From the NCBI RefSeq assembly GCF_009684755.1, contig NZ_BLBC01000007.1, positions 183,804-247,803 on the forward strand: a DNA stretch of 64,000 bases, written 5' to 3'. The notes under the pieces were generated by a model. It was not told where the DNA came from. It saw nothing but the letters and a program-made list of their open reading frames with translations, and made no database searches. This document shows positions 44,976-55,324 of this stretch, one piece after another (the first letter of the stretch is position 1; the number at the start of each line of letters is the position of its first letter). Origin of the DNA: Capnocytophaga felis (GTDB lineage: Bacteria > Bacteroidota > Bacteroidia > Flavobacteriales > Flavobacteriaceae). Made by a program: the position numbers and the translations under genes.

Positions 44976-46340
44976 TTACACCGTCATACTAAATATTTTT
45001 GTGTTCGGAATATTACGTTGTAACCTTAAATCAAACGCCATACACACATTCCTTACGAAAGGCTTTCCCTCATTGGTTACTTCAATTTTTCTATCAGTAA
45101 TTTGGATTAAACCATCACTGACCATTTCACCTAACTGCTTTGTTATGTTTTCTATCTCAGGGAAATACATTGAATTTTCTTCCCAAGATGTATTGAAATG
45201 ACACATCAGATTTAAAATATGTTTACGAATGATTAAATCTTCCTCATTCAAAATATGCCCTCTAAAAACAGGAATTTCATTACGCTCTATCCGAGTATAA
45301 TAATCGTCCAAATCTTTTTCATTCTGAGCAAAACCGTACCAACTATCACTTATTGCCGACATTCCCAAACCAATCATCACTTGTGTTTTGGAAGCCGTAT
45401 ATCCCATAAAGTTTCGATGTAAGTTATTGTTTTCAAAAGATTTATACATCGAATCAGACGGTAGTGAGAAATGGTCCATACCAATTTCGGCATATCCTGC
45501 ATCAAGTAAATGTTTCTTTCCTGTTTCGTACAATAATCGTTTTTCATCACCCGAAGGCAAATTACTTTCGTCAAAGCCTCGCTGTCCGCTTCCCTTAATC
45601 CACGGAACGTGTGCGTAGCTGTAAAACGCAATACGGTCAGGACGAAGTTGATTCGTTTTATCAATAGTAAAAAGAACATCTTCAAGGGTTTGGAAAGGCA
45701 AACCAAAAACCAAATCGTGACTGATTGATTTATACCCGATTTCTCTTGCCCATTGTGTTACTTTTTCCACATTCTCAAAAGGCTGAATACGATGGATAGC
45801 TTTCTGAACCTTTTGGGAATAATCCTGAACACCATAACTGACACGGTCAAATCCCAAATCAAATAACATTTGCAAATGTTCTCTTGTGGTGTTGTTCGGA
45901 TGTCCTTCAAAGCTAAAGGCTTTATTTTCTGCAATTTCTGCAGTTTCAAAAATTCCTTCAAGCAGACGTTTCAATTCCTTTGGTTTGAAAAACGTGGGCG
46001 TTCCACCTCCTAAATGAACTTCCTTAATAAGTGGTCGCTCTTCCAAAATATTGAGATATAACTTCCATTCTTTCAGTACAGCGTCAACATACGGGGTTTC
46101 CACTTCGTGACGCTTGGTAATGCGTTTGTGACAACCGCAAAATGTACATAAACTCTCGCAAAAAGGGAGGTGTATATACAAACTGATGCCCTCAGAACGA
46201 TTACTTTCCGCAAAAGACCTTTTGAGACTTTCTATCCATTTTTCATTAGAAAAAGAAAGATTATCCCAATATGGAACCGTTGGATAACTCGTATAACGTG
46301 GTCCCGCAACGTTGTATTTTTGTATGAGCGATATTGCCAT
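44976..46340 (-). CDS. hemN: Oxygen-independent coproporphyrinogen III oxidase
   Basis: Radical-SAM enzyme making protoporphyrinogen IX without oxygen. The 454 residues contain the cluster motif Cys-x3-Cys-x2-Cys in CESLCTFCGC, plus the fourth Cys typical of HemN, then EVHLGGGTPTFF and VSYGVQDYSQKVQKAI (SAM-binding), and the C-terminal HemN domain. It opens MAISLIQKYNVAGPRYTSYP, the usual HemN N-terminus. It supplies haem under low oxygen and complements hemE in this window. Confidence 0.96.
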   Translation of the reverse strand: MAISLIQKYNVAGPRYTSYPTVPYWDNLSFSNEKWIESLKRSFAESNRSEGISLYIHLPFCESLCTFCGCHKRITKRHEVETPYVDAVLKEWKLYLNILEERPLIKEVHLGGGTPTFFKPKELKRLLEGIFETAEIAENKAFSFEGHPNNTTREHLQMLFDLGFDRVSYGVQDYSQKVQKAIHRIQPFENVEKVTQWAREIGYKSISHDLVFGLPFQTLEDVLFTIDKTNQLRPDRIAFYSYAHVPWIKGSGQRGFDESNLPSGDEKRLLYETGKKHLLDAGYAEIGMDHFSLPSDSMYKSFENNNLHRNFMGYTASKTQVMIGLGMSAISDSWYGFAQNEKDLDDYYTRIERNEIPVFRGHILNEEDLIIRKHILNLMCHFNTSWEENSMYFPEIENITKQLGEMVSDGLIQITDRKIEVTNEGKPFVRNVCMAFDLRLQRNIPNTKIFSMTV

Positions 46341-46362
46341 TATTCTGTTTTAAACGGCTGTG

Positions 46363-46370
46363 CAAAGGTA
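46363..46370 (-). promoter_or_regulatory. -7 element of hemN
   Basis: TACCTTTG on the minus strand, 22 bp ahead of the ATG. In the rest of the 325-bp hemN/LtaS spacer (46341-46665) I see nothing else. Confidence 0.65.
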
Positions 46371-46665
46371 GCCGACTTTTAGTTAATAAAAAATGATATA
46401 TGTCAGTAAGTTGTTTTTTTATGTTGATTTTTCTAATTTTTTTTAAGTTGATTTACCAATCTTCATCTGAAAAATAACAGGTTGCAAAGATAAAAATTTA
46501 CTTCCATTGGTGAAAAATATTTGAGATTTTGAAGAAAGTTTTCTTTTTAACACTTAAAAACAATGGAAAAAACACAAAACACACTCTTTTTCACTGTTCT
46601 TGTTTTTGTATATTTTTAGAAAGAAAAATTCTGAAATTCTCCTTTGTTAAGAATAAATTAATCAG

Positions 46666-48696
46666 TTACTTTTTTTGATTTTTGATGTCAGTGTAAATTT
46701 TGAGGGTTTGTAAAGTTTCAAAACTTCTCAGTTTGTTTAACATAAATTGTGCGTGTGGATTATCAGAATTGTCAGGAGTAAGTTTGCGTTTCTTTTCGTC
46801 CTTCCAAGTGAAATATAAAGGCTTTTGACTTTCTACAGAAAGCACTCCGAGAGAATCTGCAATGAAGTTATAATCATTTACACCGAAGCGATAACTTAAA
46901 GATTCTGAAAACATATTATCTCCCGAATACACATATTCTTGATTGGAAAGGCTCAAATGAAACAGTGTTGGGAAGATATCTTTATGTGAAGCAATAATAT
47001 TCTTATCAAAGAACAAAGGCTTATAAGCATCCGGAACGTAAAAAAGTATCGGGACACTTCGTCGGAGAAAAGCATTCTCATTGTCATATTCGAAAACTTG
47101 TCGGATGTTATGGTCGCCGGTTATAGCAATAATCGTATTTTTTCCTAAAGGAGAATCCTTAATAAATCGGATGAACTTTGCCAATTGCGACGTTGCATAT
47201 TGATGAGCATAAAAGTTGTCTGATGCCATTTGCTTGTCCACTCGGATAGTTTCTTCAAGAGATTTTATGTCAATGGAATATGGCTTATAATGTAAAGGTA
47301 CTTCGTAAGGAGTGTGATTGCTTACAGTTAATGAGAAAATGAAACGTGGCTTTTCAGAAGGAGTACGTAATCTTTCAGCAATATAATCAAAGAGATACCC
47401 GTCGTGCACACCCCAAGCAAAGGTTTCTGCATTGGGGATTTTATTAATTATATGTGAGCTTCCTTCGATAACATCAAAGTCTTGATGCTTAATGAAATTG
47501 TCCACATTCCTCCACGAAGGGTTCGCTCCGGTAATAAACATAGTTTCATATCCTTGCTCTTTAAAGGGCTTTGCAACAGATGATGAGAAGGAAACATCAA
47601 AATACGGCGACTGAGCTACAATACCCTTCGGTGTGTTAATCATTAAGTTCTCTAATGAACCAATCGTTCCGTTGTGAGAAGATAAACAATTCTTAAAGTA
47701 ATATAAATCAGACAACAAAGGGGCTAAATCACCTAATAAGTTCAATTTTTCGGAATGTAACTCAAAATAATGATTGCTCATACTTTCCATCAGAAAGAAA
47801 ATAACGTTTGGAGGATTCTTTTTCAAGAAGTCATTTTCTTGAGTTCTCGCGTACATTTCTGAATCAAATAGGTTACTATCAGGTTGTTGATATGCTTCTT
47901 TTACTTGATTGAAACTGCTGAATCCGCTATTTTGTAAGGTTTTTTCAATATCAGGATTAATGTGATTTTCTTCAAGCTCAACGTAGGCAAACCGTAAAGC
48001 ATACGCTGCATTATAGCAAAGTGAATTGATAAAAGTATTTGAACTTACGTTGGTATGGTCGCGTTGAAGCGTAAAAACTCCCAAACTTCCACGCATACCT
48101 ATAATAAATGAAGGAAATATTAATAATAAACAAATACTTGCAGTTTTTGAAATTCGATTCGTATTCTGCTGAAAGCTTCTGTAAATGAATTTATGAAAAA
48201 CTAAGAAACTTATAAAAACTAACGTAAAAACTAATAAAATCATAAGTATAGGATAGTCTGTCCAAACGGAATGAAGCACGGCAGACGTATCATCATTGAA
48301 TATACCAAAAAAGAGAATATTGATATGTGATTGGAAGAATTGATAAAAAAAGAAGTCAATAATTTGTAAGCTCGTAAATACAAATAAAGCAAACAAAAGG
48401 TAGTATTTGCTAAAAATCAAATATATATTTTCAAATTTCTGACTGAAAGATTTATTAATAAATAAGGAGATTAACCAAAAAAGAGCCAAAGGAAGAAATC
48501 CATAGCAAATTACAGATATATCAAATCGTCCGCCCATTAAGAAGGCTCGAAGCAAATCTGTTTTATGAGAGGACAGTTGCTCATAATTGCCATATACGTA
48601 TAAAAATATAAAACGATTAATGAGAAAGAACAAAAAGAAATAAGCAAAATATTTAAGTCCGCTTGATATGGTTTTCCCAAATAACGAAAGATTCAT
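46666..48696 (-). CDS. LtaS-type phosphoglycerol transferase/sulfatase-family protein
   Basis: Membrane enzyme with five N-terminal membrane segments (~10-230) and a large extracytoplasmic sulfatase-fold domain (~290-650). Seen: FFLMESMSNHYFEL, the nucleophile Thr in SSHNGTIGSLENLM, VSNHTPYEVPL and the metal site AITGDHNIR. Gram-positive LtaS makes lipoteichoic acid; in Bacteroidota the relatives probably transfer phosphoglycerol or phosphoethanolamine-type groups to glycans or lipids. Substrate not known here. 676 residues. Confidence 0.87.
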   Translation of the reverse strand: MNLSLFGKTISSGLKYFAYFFLFFLINRFIFLYVYGNYEQLSSHKTDLLRAFLMGGRFDISVICYGFLPLALFWLISLFINKSFSQKFENIYLIFSKYYLLFALFVFTSLQIIDFFFYQFFQSHINILFFGIFNDDTSAVLHSVWTDYPILMILLVFTLVFISFLVFHKFIYRSFQQNTNRISKTASICLLLIFPSFIIGMRGSLGVFTLQRDHTNVSSNTFINSLCYNAAYALRFAYVELEENHINPDIEKTLQNSGFSSFNQVKEAYQQPDSNLFDSEMYARTQENDFLKKNPPNVIFFLMESMSNHYFELHSEKLNLLGDLAPLLSDLYYFKNCLSSHNGTIGSLENLMINTPKGIVAQSPYFDVSFSSSVAKPFKEQGYETMFITGANPSWRNVDNFIKHQDFDVIEGSSHIINKIPNAETFAWGVHDGYLFDYIAERLRTPSEKPRFIFSLTVSNHTPYEVPLHYKPYSIDIKSLEETIRVDKQMASDNFYAHQYATSQLAKFIRFIKDSPLGKNTIIAITGDHNIRQVFEYDNENAFLRRSVPILFYVPDAYKPLFFDKNIIASHKDIFPTLFHLSLSNQEYVYSGDNMFSESLSYRFGVNDYNFIADSLGVLSVESQKPLYFTWKDEKKRKLTPDNSDNPHAQFMLNKLRSFETLQTLKIYTDIKNQKK

Positions 48697-48748
48697 TGTA
48701 AAGTATTTGTTAATTATTAAGTATTATTATTGTGAGTTATAAAAATGA

Positions 48749-48776
48749 AACGTTGAATTTTGTTTGCTTCAACGTT
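48749..48776. repeat. Perfect 9-bp inverted repeat upstream of the LtaS-type gene
   Basis: AACGTTGAA at 48749-48757 faces TTCAACGTT at 48768-48776 with a 10-nt gap, 53 bp before the start codon. There is no T-run, so an operator or a leader hairpin is likelier than a terminator. Confidence 0.6.
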
Positions 48777-48887
48777 CTATCAAAAAATTTGTTACTGAAA
48801 GAAAATACAAAATAAAGGTATATTTCGGAAAATTAAAAATGATAACATAATTAATTGTTCCTGATAAATACACCTATATTATATACG

Positions 48888-48921
48888 CAAAAAATAAATC
48901 CGCAGGGTATATATGCGGATT
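48888..48921 (-). terminator. Terminator of the HU-like gene
   Basis: An AATCCGCA/TGCGGATT stem (48897-48904 with 48914-48921), 9-nt loop, then TTATTTTTTG on the minus strand. It is 14 bp after the stop. Confidence 0.75.
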
Positions 48922-48935
48922 TTAAAAGGTTCGGT

Positions 48936-49316
48936 TTATAATTTTTTAAAGGTTGCAAGTTTAATCATATCGCTTAACATTTTTCCAGGACGAAAGAGAA
49001 TATGACAACTCTTCACTTTGCTTGCATTCACTTCCTCTTCTTTTTCAGAAGGAAGCCCCGTTAGTCCCATTTGTAAGGTAAAGTACTCTCCCACACGTAC
49101 GATGCGTCCTTCTGAAAGGTCTGCACTTACTTTTGTCAAAACTGTTTCGAGAACTGCCAAAATATCTCCTTTAGATACTGTGGAAACAGACGAAGCATAA
49201 TTGGCTAAGTCTTGCAGGGTTGTTTCTCCATCACCTATTGCGTGCGGATACCACTTTGCAGGTTCGCTGCGTTTCTGTGGGTTTTGTTTCTGGATTGCTT
49301 TAAATTTTACCGGCAT
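48936..49316 (-). CDS. HU/IHF-like DNA-binding protein
   Basis: A 126-residue DNA-bending protein of the Bacteroidota HU-like type. The start at 49316 (MPVKFKAIQKQNPQKRSEPA) replaces an earlier in-frame codon at 49325. Seen: TTLQDLANYASSVSTVSKGD (helical dimer part), ILAVLETVLTKVSADLSEG, then RIVRVGEYFTLQMGL and VKSCHILFRPGKML, which match the beta-arm region. Family members are often present in many copies and may package DNA or regulate capsule genes. A four-copy 22-bp repeat lies between its promoter and its start. Confidence 0.88.
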   Translation of the reverse strand: MPVKFKAIQKQNPQKRSEPAKWYPHAIGDGETTLQDLANYASSVSTVSKGDILAVLETVLTKVSADLSEGRIVRVGEYFTLQMGLTGLPSEKEEEVNASKVKSCHILFRPGKMLSDMIKLATFKKL

Positions 49317-49357
49317 AACACACAAATGATTTAAAGGTTTATAAAATATGTTTTTTA

Positions 49358-49445
49358 AAGTTCATACGTGCGAGTTTTAAAATTGCGACGTCGAATTTTC
49401 TGAAATCCGACGTGTCATTTTGTAAATTGCGACGTCGAAATTTTT
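49358..49445. repeat. Four tandem 22-bp palindrome-bearing repeats in the HU-gene leader
   Basis: Four units of exactly 22 bp start at 49358, 49380, 49402 and 49424, with ACGT cores centred 22 bp apart (49365-49370, 49387-49392, 49409-49414, 49431-49436). Units two and four share AAATTGCGACGTCGAA; the first is the most diverged. The spacing is about two helical turns. The array lies downstream of the TACCTTTG element at 49480-49487, hence inside the mRNA leader. Confidence 0.85.
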
Positions 49446-49479
49446 CACATCATTAAACGAAATTAATTTAATGATGCCT

Positions 49480-49510
49480 CAAAGGTAAAATAATTGTACG
49501 TATAAAACAA
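49480..49510 (-). promoter_or_regulatory. Promoter of the HU-like gene
   Basis: Minus strand: TTG (49510-49508), 20-nt spacer, TACCTTTG (49487-49480). It predicts a leader of about 155 nt that carries the 22-bp array. Confidence 0.7.
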
Positions 49511-49528
49511 GTAATCAGTTATTTATTT

Positions 49529-49573
49529 TCAAAAAAAGCAAAAGAATAAAGTGGATTTATATTCTTTTGCTTT
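49529..49573 (-). terminator. Terminator of cysS
   Basis: A perfect 14-bp stem (49535-49548 with 49560-49573), 11-nt loop, followed on the minus strand by a run of T. It is 109 bp after the cysS stop. Confidence 0.8.
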
Positions 49574-49681
49574 CGTTATTTTGTAAAGACTGTTTTCTGT
49601 TTTTCTATCTATAAACAGAAAGATTTAAGCTGTGAAACTTTCTTGTTGCCTATTATATAACAACTAATTTCTACTGTTGTT

Positions 49682-51151
49682 TTAATTAATAGAATAGGTT
49701 GTTCCTTCTTTTCCGTCCTTAAGATTGATGCCGAGGGTTGCAAGCTCATTACGGATTTTATCGGACAAAGCCCAGTCTTTATTCGCACGAGCTTCCATAC
49801 GCATCTGTATTAGCATTTGGATTACACCGTCCAATTTATCGTTATTCTCAGCGGATTGTTGCTCGTCTTTCAGTCCCAACACCTCAAAAACAAAGGCGTT
49901 GAAAGTTGTTTCCAACTCCCGAAGGTCAGCTTCGGTCAGCGTCTCTTTTCCGTCTTTTACGAGGTTAATAACACGAACGCCCTCAAAAAGTTGTGCAATG
50001 AGAATAGGGCTGTTGAAATCATCATTCATTGCTTGATAACATTCGTCCTTCCATTTTTTTACATCGAACGAAGTGTTTTGAGCAGAAGGTAAGGACGAAA
50101 GTGTTTTCACAGCCTCCATAAGTCGGTTGAAGCCCTTTTCGGCGGCGAGCATTGCCTCGTTGGAAATGTCCAAAACACTTCGATAATGAGCTTGCATAAA
50201 GCAGAACCGTACCACCGACGGCTTAAACGGTTTCTCGAAAAAGTCGTTTTCTCCCGAAACAAGCTGCATAGGCAATATGTAATTTCCTGTGGATTTGCTC
50301 ATTCGTTGCCCATTCATTGTCAGCATATTGGCGTGCATCCAATAACGCACCGGACTTTCTCCGTTGGCAGCTTTTCCCTGAGCAATTTCACACTCGTGAT
50401 GAGGGAATTTCAAATCCAATCCGCCTCCGTGAATGTCGAATTGCTCACCTAAGTACTTAGTGCTCATTGCGGTACACTCCAAATGCCAGCCCGGAAAACC
50501 ATCTCCCCAAGGGGAAGCCCATCGCATAATATGAGCAGGTGAGGCTTTCTTCCATAGGGCGAAGTCCTGCGGATTGCGTTTTTCGCTCTGTCCGTCCAAA
50601 TCGCGTGTGTTGGCGAACAGTTCCTCTATATTTCTGCGTGAAAGCTCTCCGTAATTCAGTCCGCGTTGGTTGTAGGCTTGCACGTCGAAATACACCGAAC
50701 CGTTACTTTCATAGGCGAAACCGTCTTTGATGAGTTTTTCGGTGAGTTGTATTTGTTCGAGAATATGCCCCGTGGCGGTCGGCTCGATGGTCGGAGGCAA
50801 TGTGTTGAACATTTCCAATACTTTATGGAAATCCACCGTATATTTTTGCACGATTTCCATCGGCTCAAGCTTTTCCAATCGGGATTGTTTTACGAATCGG
50901 TCGTTATTTACGTCGCCATCGTCAGTCAAGTGTCCGGCATCGGTAATGTTTCTAACGTATCGAACCTTATATCCGATGTGTTTCAAGTATCTGAAAATCA
51001 AGTCGAACGACATAAAGGTTCTGCAGTTTCCCAAATGTACGTTGCTGTAAACGGTTGGTCCGCAGACGTACATCCCGATGTGTCCTTCTTTTAAAGGTTC
51101 AAAATTTTCTTTATCGCCCGTAAGGGAGTTGTATATTTTTAGTGCTTGCAT
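49682..51151 (-). CDS. cysS: Cysteinyl-tRNA synthetase
   Basis: Charges tRNA-Cys. The 489 residues show the class-I HIGH-like motif in [15 protein letters not shown], the zinc Cys in MYVCGPTVY and in [32 protein letters not shown], and the KMSKS-like [10 protein letters not shown]. Length is normal. It has its own 5' region of 417 bp shared with the divergent MbnP-like gene; a TATCTTTG lies at 51309-51302 on the minus strand. No T-box was seen. Confidence 0.97.
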   Translation of the reverse strand: MQALKIYNSLTGDKENFEPLKEGHIGMYVCGPTVYSNVHLGNCRTFMSFDLIFRYLKHIGYKVRYVRNITDAGHLTDDGDVNNDRFVKQSRLEKLEPMEIVQKYTVDFHKVLEMFNTLPPTIEPTATGHILEQIQLTEKLIKDGFAYESNGSVYFDVQAYNQRGLNYGELSRRNIEELFANTRDLDGQSEKRNPQDFALWKKASPAHIMRWASPWGDGFPGWHLECTAMSTKYLGEQFDIHGGGLDLKFPHHECEIAQGKAANGESPVRYWMHANMLTMNGQRMSKSTGNYILPMQLVSGENDFFEKPFKPSVVRFCFMQAHYRSVLDISNEAMLAAEKGFNRLMEAVKTLSSLPSAQNTSFDVKKWKDECYQAMNDDFNSPILIAQLFEGVRVINLVKDGKETLTEADLRELETTFNAFVFEVLGLKDEQQSAENNDKLDGVIQMLIQMRMEARANKDWALSDKIRNELATLGINLKDGKEGTTYSIN

Positions 51152-51301
51152 TTTTATAGGTTTACAAGTTGAATGATTTAAAATATCTAACAGATTATTA
51201 AGGTTTAAAGGTTGAAAAACTGAAAAAGGTATTCTGCATTTTCAAATTTTTTCTATTTCTGTGAATTTTCTTCTTTTTTGGAAAAGAAGAAAATCAACCG
51301 C

Positions 51302-51309
51302 CAAAGATA
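51302..51309 (-). promoter_or_regulatory. -7 element of cysS
   Basis: TATCTTTG on the minus strand, 150 bp ahead of the ATG. The -33 is unclear. The rest of the 51152-51568 spacer holds a second, rightward element at 51489. Confidence 0.5.
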
Positions 51310-51488
51310 TGAAATATCTTTTTAGAGAAGAAAACAATTTTCTATAATGTTGTAAAAGAGTTCAGGTTGATAAGAATTTTGTTTTACTATGTTTTTGAAA
51401 GTTTTTAGCGAAATTCAAAGTTCAAGTTACTTTGTGTTAATGAAAATTAAAAAGAGGGAAAAAGTTTTTTAAGTAAGAAAATAAGGAT

Positions 51489-51496
51489 TAGTTTTG
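51489..51496 (+). promoter_or_regulatory. -7 element of the MbnP-like gene
   Basis: TAGTTTTG, exact TAnnTTTG, 72 bp ahead of the ATG at 51569. Confidence 0.55.
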
Positions 51497-51568
51497 CGTT
51501 TGGATAAGAATCAATACGTTCAATTTATTTGATACAGTTGATAAAATATTAATATAAATATAGAGAAA

Positions 51569-52390
51569 ATGAAAGAATTAAAAAGCCGATTATTATTAGT
51601 TTTGGTTTCTATTTTGATTGTGTCTTGCAAAAAAGATGAACCCAATCAAATTACTGAGCAACCTAATCAAATCATTGAGAAGATAGGAAACGTCTCATTG
51701 GAGTTTCAAAATGTTTACCAAGATAGCCCATTCGGGTTGCTTCAGGAATATACAACTCCTCCACCAATGAATCAGAAAATTAATTGTTCACGATTCTCGT
51801 ACATTATTAGTGATATTTCGCTTGTAAATGATAAGGAAGAAGAAGTAAAATATCATCACACAAATCCTGATAAAGGTGCTTTTCTGTTAGTACACCATAA
51901 AAATGAAATGCCTAAAAAAGTTGAATTAAAAGGGATTCCGGTAGGAGCTTACACCAAAATCAAATTTAGAGTGGGACTTTCTAACACAGCTTGGAAATTA
52001 GGAGAAAGCCAACAAAAAGCATTTTGGAGTGCGTCAAAAGCAGTAGAAATGACTTGGGACAGCTGGACAAAAGGCTACAAACACGTGAATTTTGAAGGAA
52101 CTTGGGGCGAAGAAGAAAAAATATTTAGTGTACAAATGGGAAATATTCCTTCTGAGGACAAAGAAAGGTCAATTGAATTGACATTGAATCTACCTGAAAG
52201 TTTGATTCTTGAAAAAGGAAAAACAAAAGATATTCGCCTTGAAGTGAATGTAAGTAATATATTTGGAGGTAAGAATAAAATATTATTAACCCCCGAAAAT
52301 GCAGTTGTTGACAATACTAATGAGGAAATGATTGCTAAAATTAGAGAAAATATTTCAAAGGTGGTTTTCAAAGCCGCATCGGTTTACTAA
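51569..52390 (+). CDS. MbnP-like surface lipoprotein
   Basis: Predicted outer-membrane lipoprotein of 273 residues. A signal peptide ends in SILIVSC, and the residues right after the lipid Cys are Lys-Lys-Asp-Glu, matching the lipoprotein export signal described for Capnocytophaga canimorsus surface lipoproteins. The MbnP-type domain shows FSYIISDISLVN, PVGAYTKIKFRVGL and the Trp-rich AFWSASKAVEMTWDSWTKGY with HVNFEGTW. MbnP proteins pair with MauG-like haem proteins and take part in copper handling; no such partner is adjacent. Confidence 0.83.
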   Translation: MKELKSRLLLVLVSILIVSCKKDEPNQITEQPNQIIEKIGNVSLEFQNVYQDSPFGLLQEYTTPPPMNQKINCSRFSYIISDISLVNDKEEEVKYHHTNPDKGAFLLVHHKNEMPKKVELKGIPVGAYTKIKFRVGLSNTAWKLGESQQKAFWSASKAVEMTWDSWTKGYKHVNFEGTWGEEEKIFSVQMGNIPSEDKERSIELTLNLPESLILEKGKTKDIRLEVNVSNIFGGKNKILLTPENAVVDNTNEEMIAKIRENISKVVFKAASVY

Positions 52391-52398
52391 AAAATAAT

Positions 52399-52426
52399 AA
52401 AGAGCCTTTTAAGTGGGGCTCTTTTT
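52399..52426 (+). terminator. Terminator after the MbnP-like gene
   Basis: An AAAGAGCC/GGCTCTTT stem (52399-52406 with 52417-52424) followed by T. Confidence 0.7.
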
Positions 52427-52530
52427 ATTTTTACGGATTTTACTTTTTGCTAAAAGTGCGTCATATTCTGTATTTTGTATTTTGAGTTAATTATATTGAT
52501 TATAAATTAGGGTCAAAAAGTCTTTTTTAG

Positions 52531-52561
52531 TTGTCCAAACCATTAAAAGTATTTAACTTTG
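52531..52561 (+). promoter_or_regulatory. Promoter of the sdh operon
   Basis: TTG at 52531-52533, 20-nt spacer, TAACTTTG at 52554-52561; sdhC starts at 52595. Confidence 0.75.
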
Positions 52562-52594
52562 TGTGAAATTTTTAAATAACAATTAACAAATATA

Positions 52595-53278
52595 ATGGCA
52601 GCACTATTCAAAACATCTATTGCTCGAAAGGTGGCGATGGCATTGTCGGCACTTTTCTTGATTGTCTTTTTGGTGATACACTTGGTGGTGAATTTCACGT
52701 CTGTTATCAGTCCTGATTTGTTCAACGAGTTATCACATTTTATGGGGACAAATCCGTTAATTCAAGGGGTAATGCAACCCATTTTGATGCTGGGAGTTAT
52801 TTTCCACTTCGTGATGGGGTTTGTTTTGGAAATCCAAAACCGAAAAGCTCGTGGAGCAAATGCTTACGCACGTTACAACGGGGCGGCAAATTCCACTTGG
52901 ATGTCCCGAAATATGATTTACAGCGGATTATTTATTCTCTTGTTCTTAATCTTCCACTTGAAAGATTTCTGGTTACACGAAATGACCGTGAAGTACGTCA
53001 ATGGAGATATGACAGGCTTGGGAGCAAATGGCGAGTTCCGTTACTATGAAGACCTTTTGGAGATGATGAGCAACCCGATTCGTGTGGCAGTGTACGTATT
53101 GAGCTTCGTATTCTTGTACTTGCACCTAATTCACGGTTTCCAATCTTCATTCCAATCTATCGGACTTAAAGATGACAAGCGTAAGAAATTCATTAGCCTT
53201 TGCGGAAAAATCTATTCAATAGTAATTTGCGGAGGATTTGTTATCGTGGCTTTATATCATTTTTTTAACAACCTGTAA
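52595..53278 (+). CDS. sdhC: Succinate dehydrogenase cytochrome b558 subunit
   Basis: Membrane anchor with haem and quinone sites of complex II. The 227 residues form five membrane segments (~12-32, 60-82, 103-125, 160-182, 200-222) with His residues suited to binding haem in LIVFLVIHLVVNF, GVIFHFVMGF, FLIFHLKDF and YLHLIHGFQ, the Bacteroidota/epsilon type b558 anchor that needs no SdhD. It is the first gene of sdhC-sdhA-(insert)-sdhB. Confidence 0.95.
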   Translation: MAALFKTSIARKVAMALSALFLIVFLVIHLVVNFTSVISPDLFNELSHFMGTNPLIQGVMQPILMLGVIFHFVMGFVLEIQNRKARGANAYARYNGAANSTWMSRNMIYSGLFILLFLIFHLKDFWLHEMTVKYVNGDMTGLGANGEFRYYEDLLEMMSNPIRVAVYVLSFVFLYLHLIHGFQSSFQSIGLKDDKRKKFISLCGKIYSIVICGGFVIVALYHFFNNL

Positions 53279-53290
53279 TGTATAAGGATT

Positions 53291-55321
53291 ATGAGTAAAT
53301 TAGATTCTAAAATTCCAGAAGGTCCAATAGCTGACAAATGGACGAAACATAAAAATAAAATCAATTTGGTGAATCCTGCCAACAAACGTAACATTGATGT
53401 TATTGTAGTAGGAACGGGACTTGCAGGAGGTTCGGCGGCGGCTACTTTGGCTGAATTGGGCTACAACGTGAAGGCGTTCGCTTATCAGGATTCGCCTCGA
53501 CGTGCACACTCCATTGCGGCACAAGGGGGTATCAATGCTGCCAAAAACTATATGGGTGATGGCGACTCCAACTACCGACTTTTTTACGATACGGTAAAAG
53601 GAGGAGACTTCCGTGCCAGAGAAGCGAACGTGTATCGCTTGGCGGAAGTGTCAGGAAATATCATCGACCAATGTGTGGCTCAGGGAGTTCCGTTGGCTCG
53701 TGATTACGGCGGATTGTTGGACAACCGTTCGTTCGGAGGTACGCAAGTTTCTCGTACTTTTTATGCCAAAGGACAAACCGGACAACAACTTCTTTTGGGA
53801 GCTTATTCGGCAATGAACCGACAAATCGCTCGCGGGAAAATTGATATGTACAATCGCCACGAAATGTTGGATATTGTAGTAGTTGACGGAAAAGCTCGCG
53901 GAATTATCGCTCGTGATTTGGTTACCGGCGAAATTGAACGCCATTCGGCTCACGCAGTGGTAATTGCAACAGGAGGATACGGAAACGTATATTTCCTTTC
54001 TACCAATGCAATGGGCTGTAACGGAACTGCCGCTTGGAAAACCCACAAACGAGGAGCTTTCTTTGCCAATCCGTGTTTTACGCAAATCCACCCGACTTGT
54101 ATTCCGCGTTCGGGAGATTATCAATCAAAATTGACATTGATGTCCGAATCGCTTCGTAACGACGGACGTATTTGGGTTCCTAAAAATATGGACGATGTGC
54201 ACGCTATCCGTGAAGGACGTAAAAAACCAACAGAAATCGCCGAAGAAGACCGCGATTATTACTTGGAAAGACGTTATCCGGCATTCGGAAACTTAGCTCC
54301 GCGTGATATTGCTTCGCGTGCTGCCAAAGAGCGTTGCGATGCAGGTTATGGGGTGAATGCGACAGGTGAGGCTGTGTATTTGGATTTCTCTTCCGCTATT
54401 GAACGTTACGGAAAAGAGCAATGTAAAATTCACGGAATTGAAAATCCTTCCAAAGAAGAAATTATAAAACGAGGCGAAAAAATCATCGAAGCCAAATACG
54501 GAAACCTTTTCCAAATGTATGAAAAAATCGTTGATGAAAATCCGTACAAAACGCCGATGATGATTTATCCGGCAACGCACTATACGATGGGCGGAATTTG
54601 GGTAGATTATAACTTAATGACCACTATACCAGGTTGTTATTGCATAGGAGAGGCGAACTTCTCTGACCACGGAGCGAACCGATTAGGAGCTTCGGCTTTG
54701 ATGCAAGGTTTGGCAGACGGATATTTCGTACTTCCTTACACCATCGGAGATTATTTGGCAGCAGATATCCGTACAGGAAAAATCTCTACCGATTTGCCTG
54801 AATTCGTTGAAGCAGAACGCGTTGTAAAAGAGCGTTTGGCATTCTTCATCAATAATAAAGGAACAAATTCAGTAGATTATTACCACAAAAAACTTGGAAA
54901 AGTAATGTGGGATAAAGTGGGAATGGCACGTAACGCACAAGGATTGAAAGAGGCAATTCAGGAGATTCGTGAAATTCGTGAAGACTTTTGGAAAAACGTT
55001 AAAGTTCCGGGAGAACTTACAGGAATGAACACTGAACTTGAAAAAGCAGGTCGTGTAGCCGATTTCTTGGAACTTGGAGAGCTTTTTGCCAAAGATGCTT
55101 TGGAGCGAAACGAATCTTGCGGAGGGCATTTCCGTGAGGAGTATCAAACTCCTGATGGTGAGGCACTTCGTGATGACGAGCACTATGCATATGTAGCTGC
55201 TTGGGAATATACAGGAAACCCTAACGAGGTGAAATGTACTTATAACCCAAGTGAGGAAATTATGCATAAAGAAGAATTAGAATTTAAAGATATAAAATTA
55301 GCACAACGTAGTTATAAGTAA
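53291..55321 (+). CDS. sdhA: Succinate dehydrogenase/fumarate reductase flavoprotein
   Basis: FAD-bearing catalytic subunit. The 676 residues show the dinucleotide fold [20 protein letters not shown], the flavinylation His in [26 protein letters not shown], and the C-terminal [20 protein letters not shown]. The protein ends [10 protein letters not shown]. Twelve bp separate it from sdhC. The next gene, sdhB, is 520 bp away because of the insertion described at 55325-55839, where normally only a short gap would be expected. Confidence 0.97.
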   Translation: MSKLDSKIPEGPIADKWTKHKNKINLVNPANKRNIDVIVVGTGLAGGSAAATLAELGYNVKAFAYQDSPRRAHSIAAQGGINAAKNYMGDGDSNYRLFYDTVKGGDFRAREANVYRLAEVSGNIIDQCVAQGVPLARDYGGLLDNRSFGGTQVSRTFYAKGQTGQQLLLGAYSAMNRQIARGKIDMYNRHEMLDIVVVDGKARGIIARDLVTGEIERHSAHAVVIATGGYGNVYFLSTNAMGCNGTAAWKTHKRGAFFANPCFTQIHPTCIPRSGDYQSKLTLMSESLRNDGRIWVPKNMDDVHAIREGRKKPTEIAEEDRDYYLERRYPAFGNLAPRDIASRAAKERCDAGYGVNATGEAVYLDFSSAIERYGKEQCKIHGIENPSKEEIIKRGEKIIEAKYGNLFQMYEKIVDENPYKTPMMIYPATHYTMGGIWVDYNLMTTIPGCYCIGEANFSDHGANRLGASALMQGLADGYFVLPYTIGDYLAADIRTGKISTDLPEFVEAERVVKERLAFFINNKGTNSVDYYHKKLGKVMWDKVGMARNAQGLKEAIQEIREIREDFWKNVKVPGELTGMNTELEKAGRVADFLELGELFAKDALERNESCGGHFREEYQTPDGEALRDDEHYAYVAAWEYTGNPNEVKCTYNPSEEIMHKEELEFKDIKLAQRSYK

Positions 55322-55324
55322 GGA

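Noticed and set aside
51152..51568. T-box or other tRNA-sensing leader before cysS
   Set aside because: No T-box consensus or specifier stem was recognised; T-boxes are essentially unknown in this phylum.
53651..54124. Long antisense ORF (157 codons) opposite sdhA, and a similar one opposite sdhB (55854-56258)
   Set aside because: They mirror codon-biased frames of highly conserved genes, have no promoter and no recognisable protein features.
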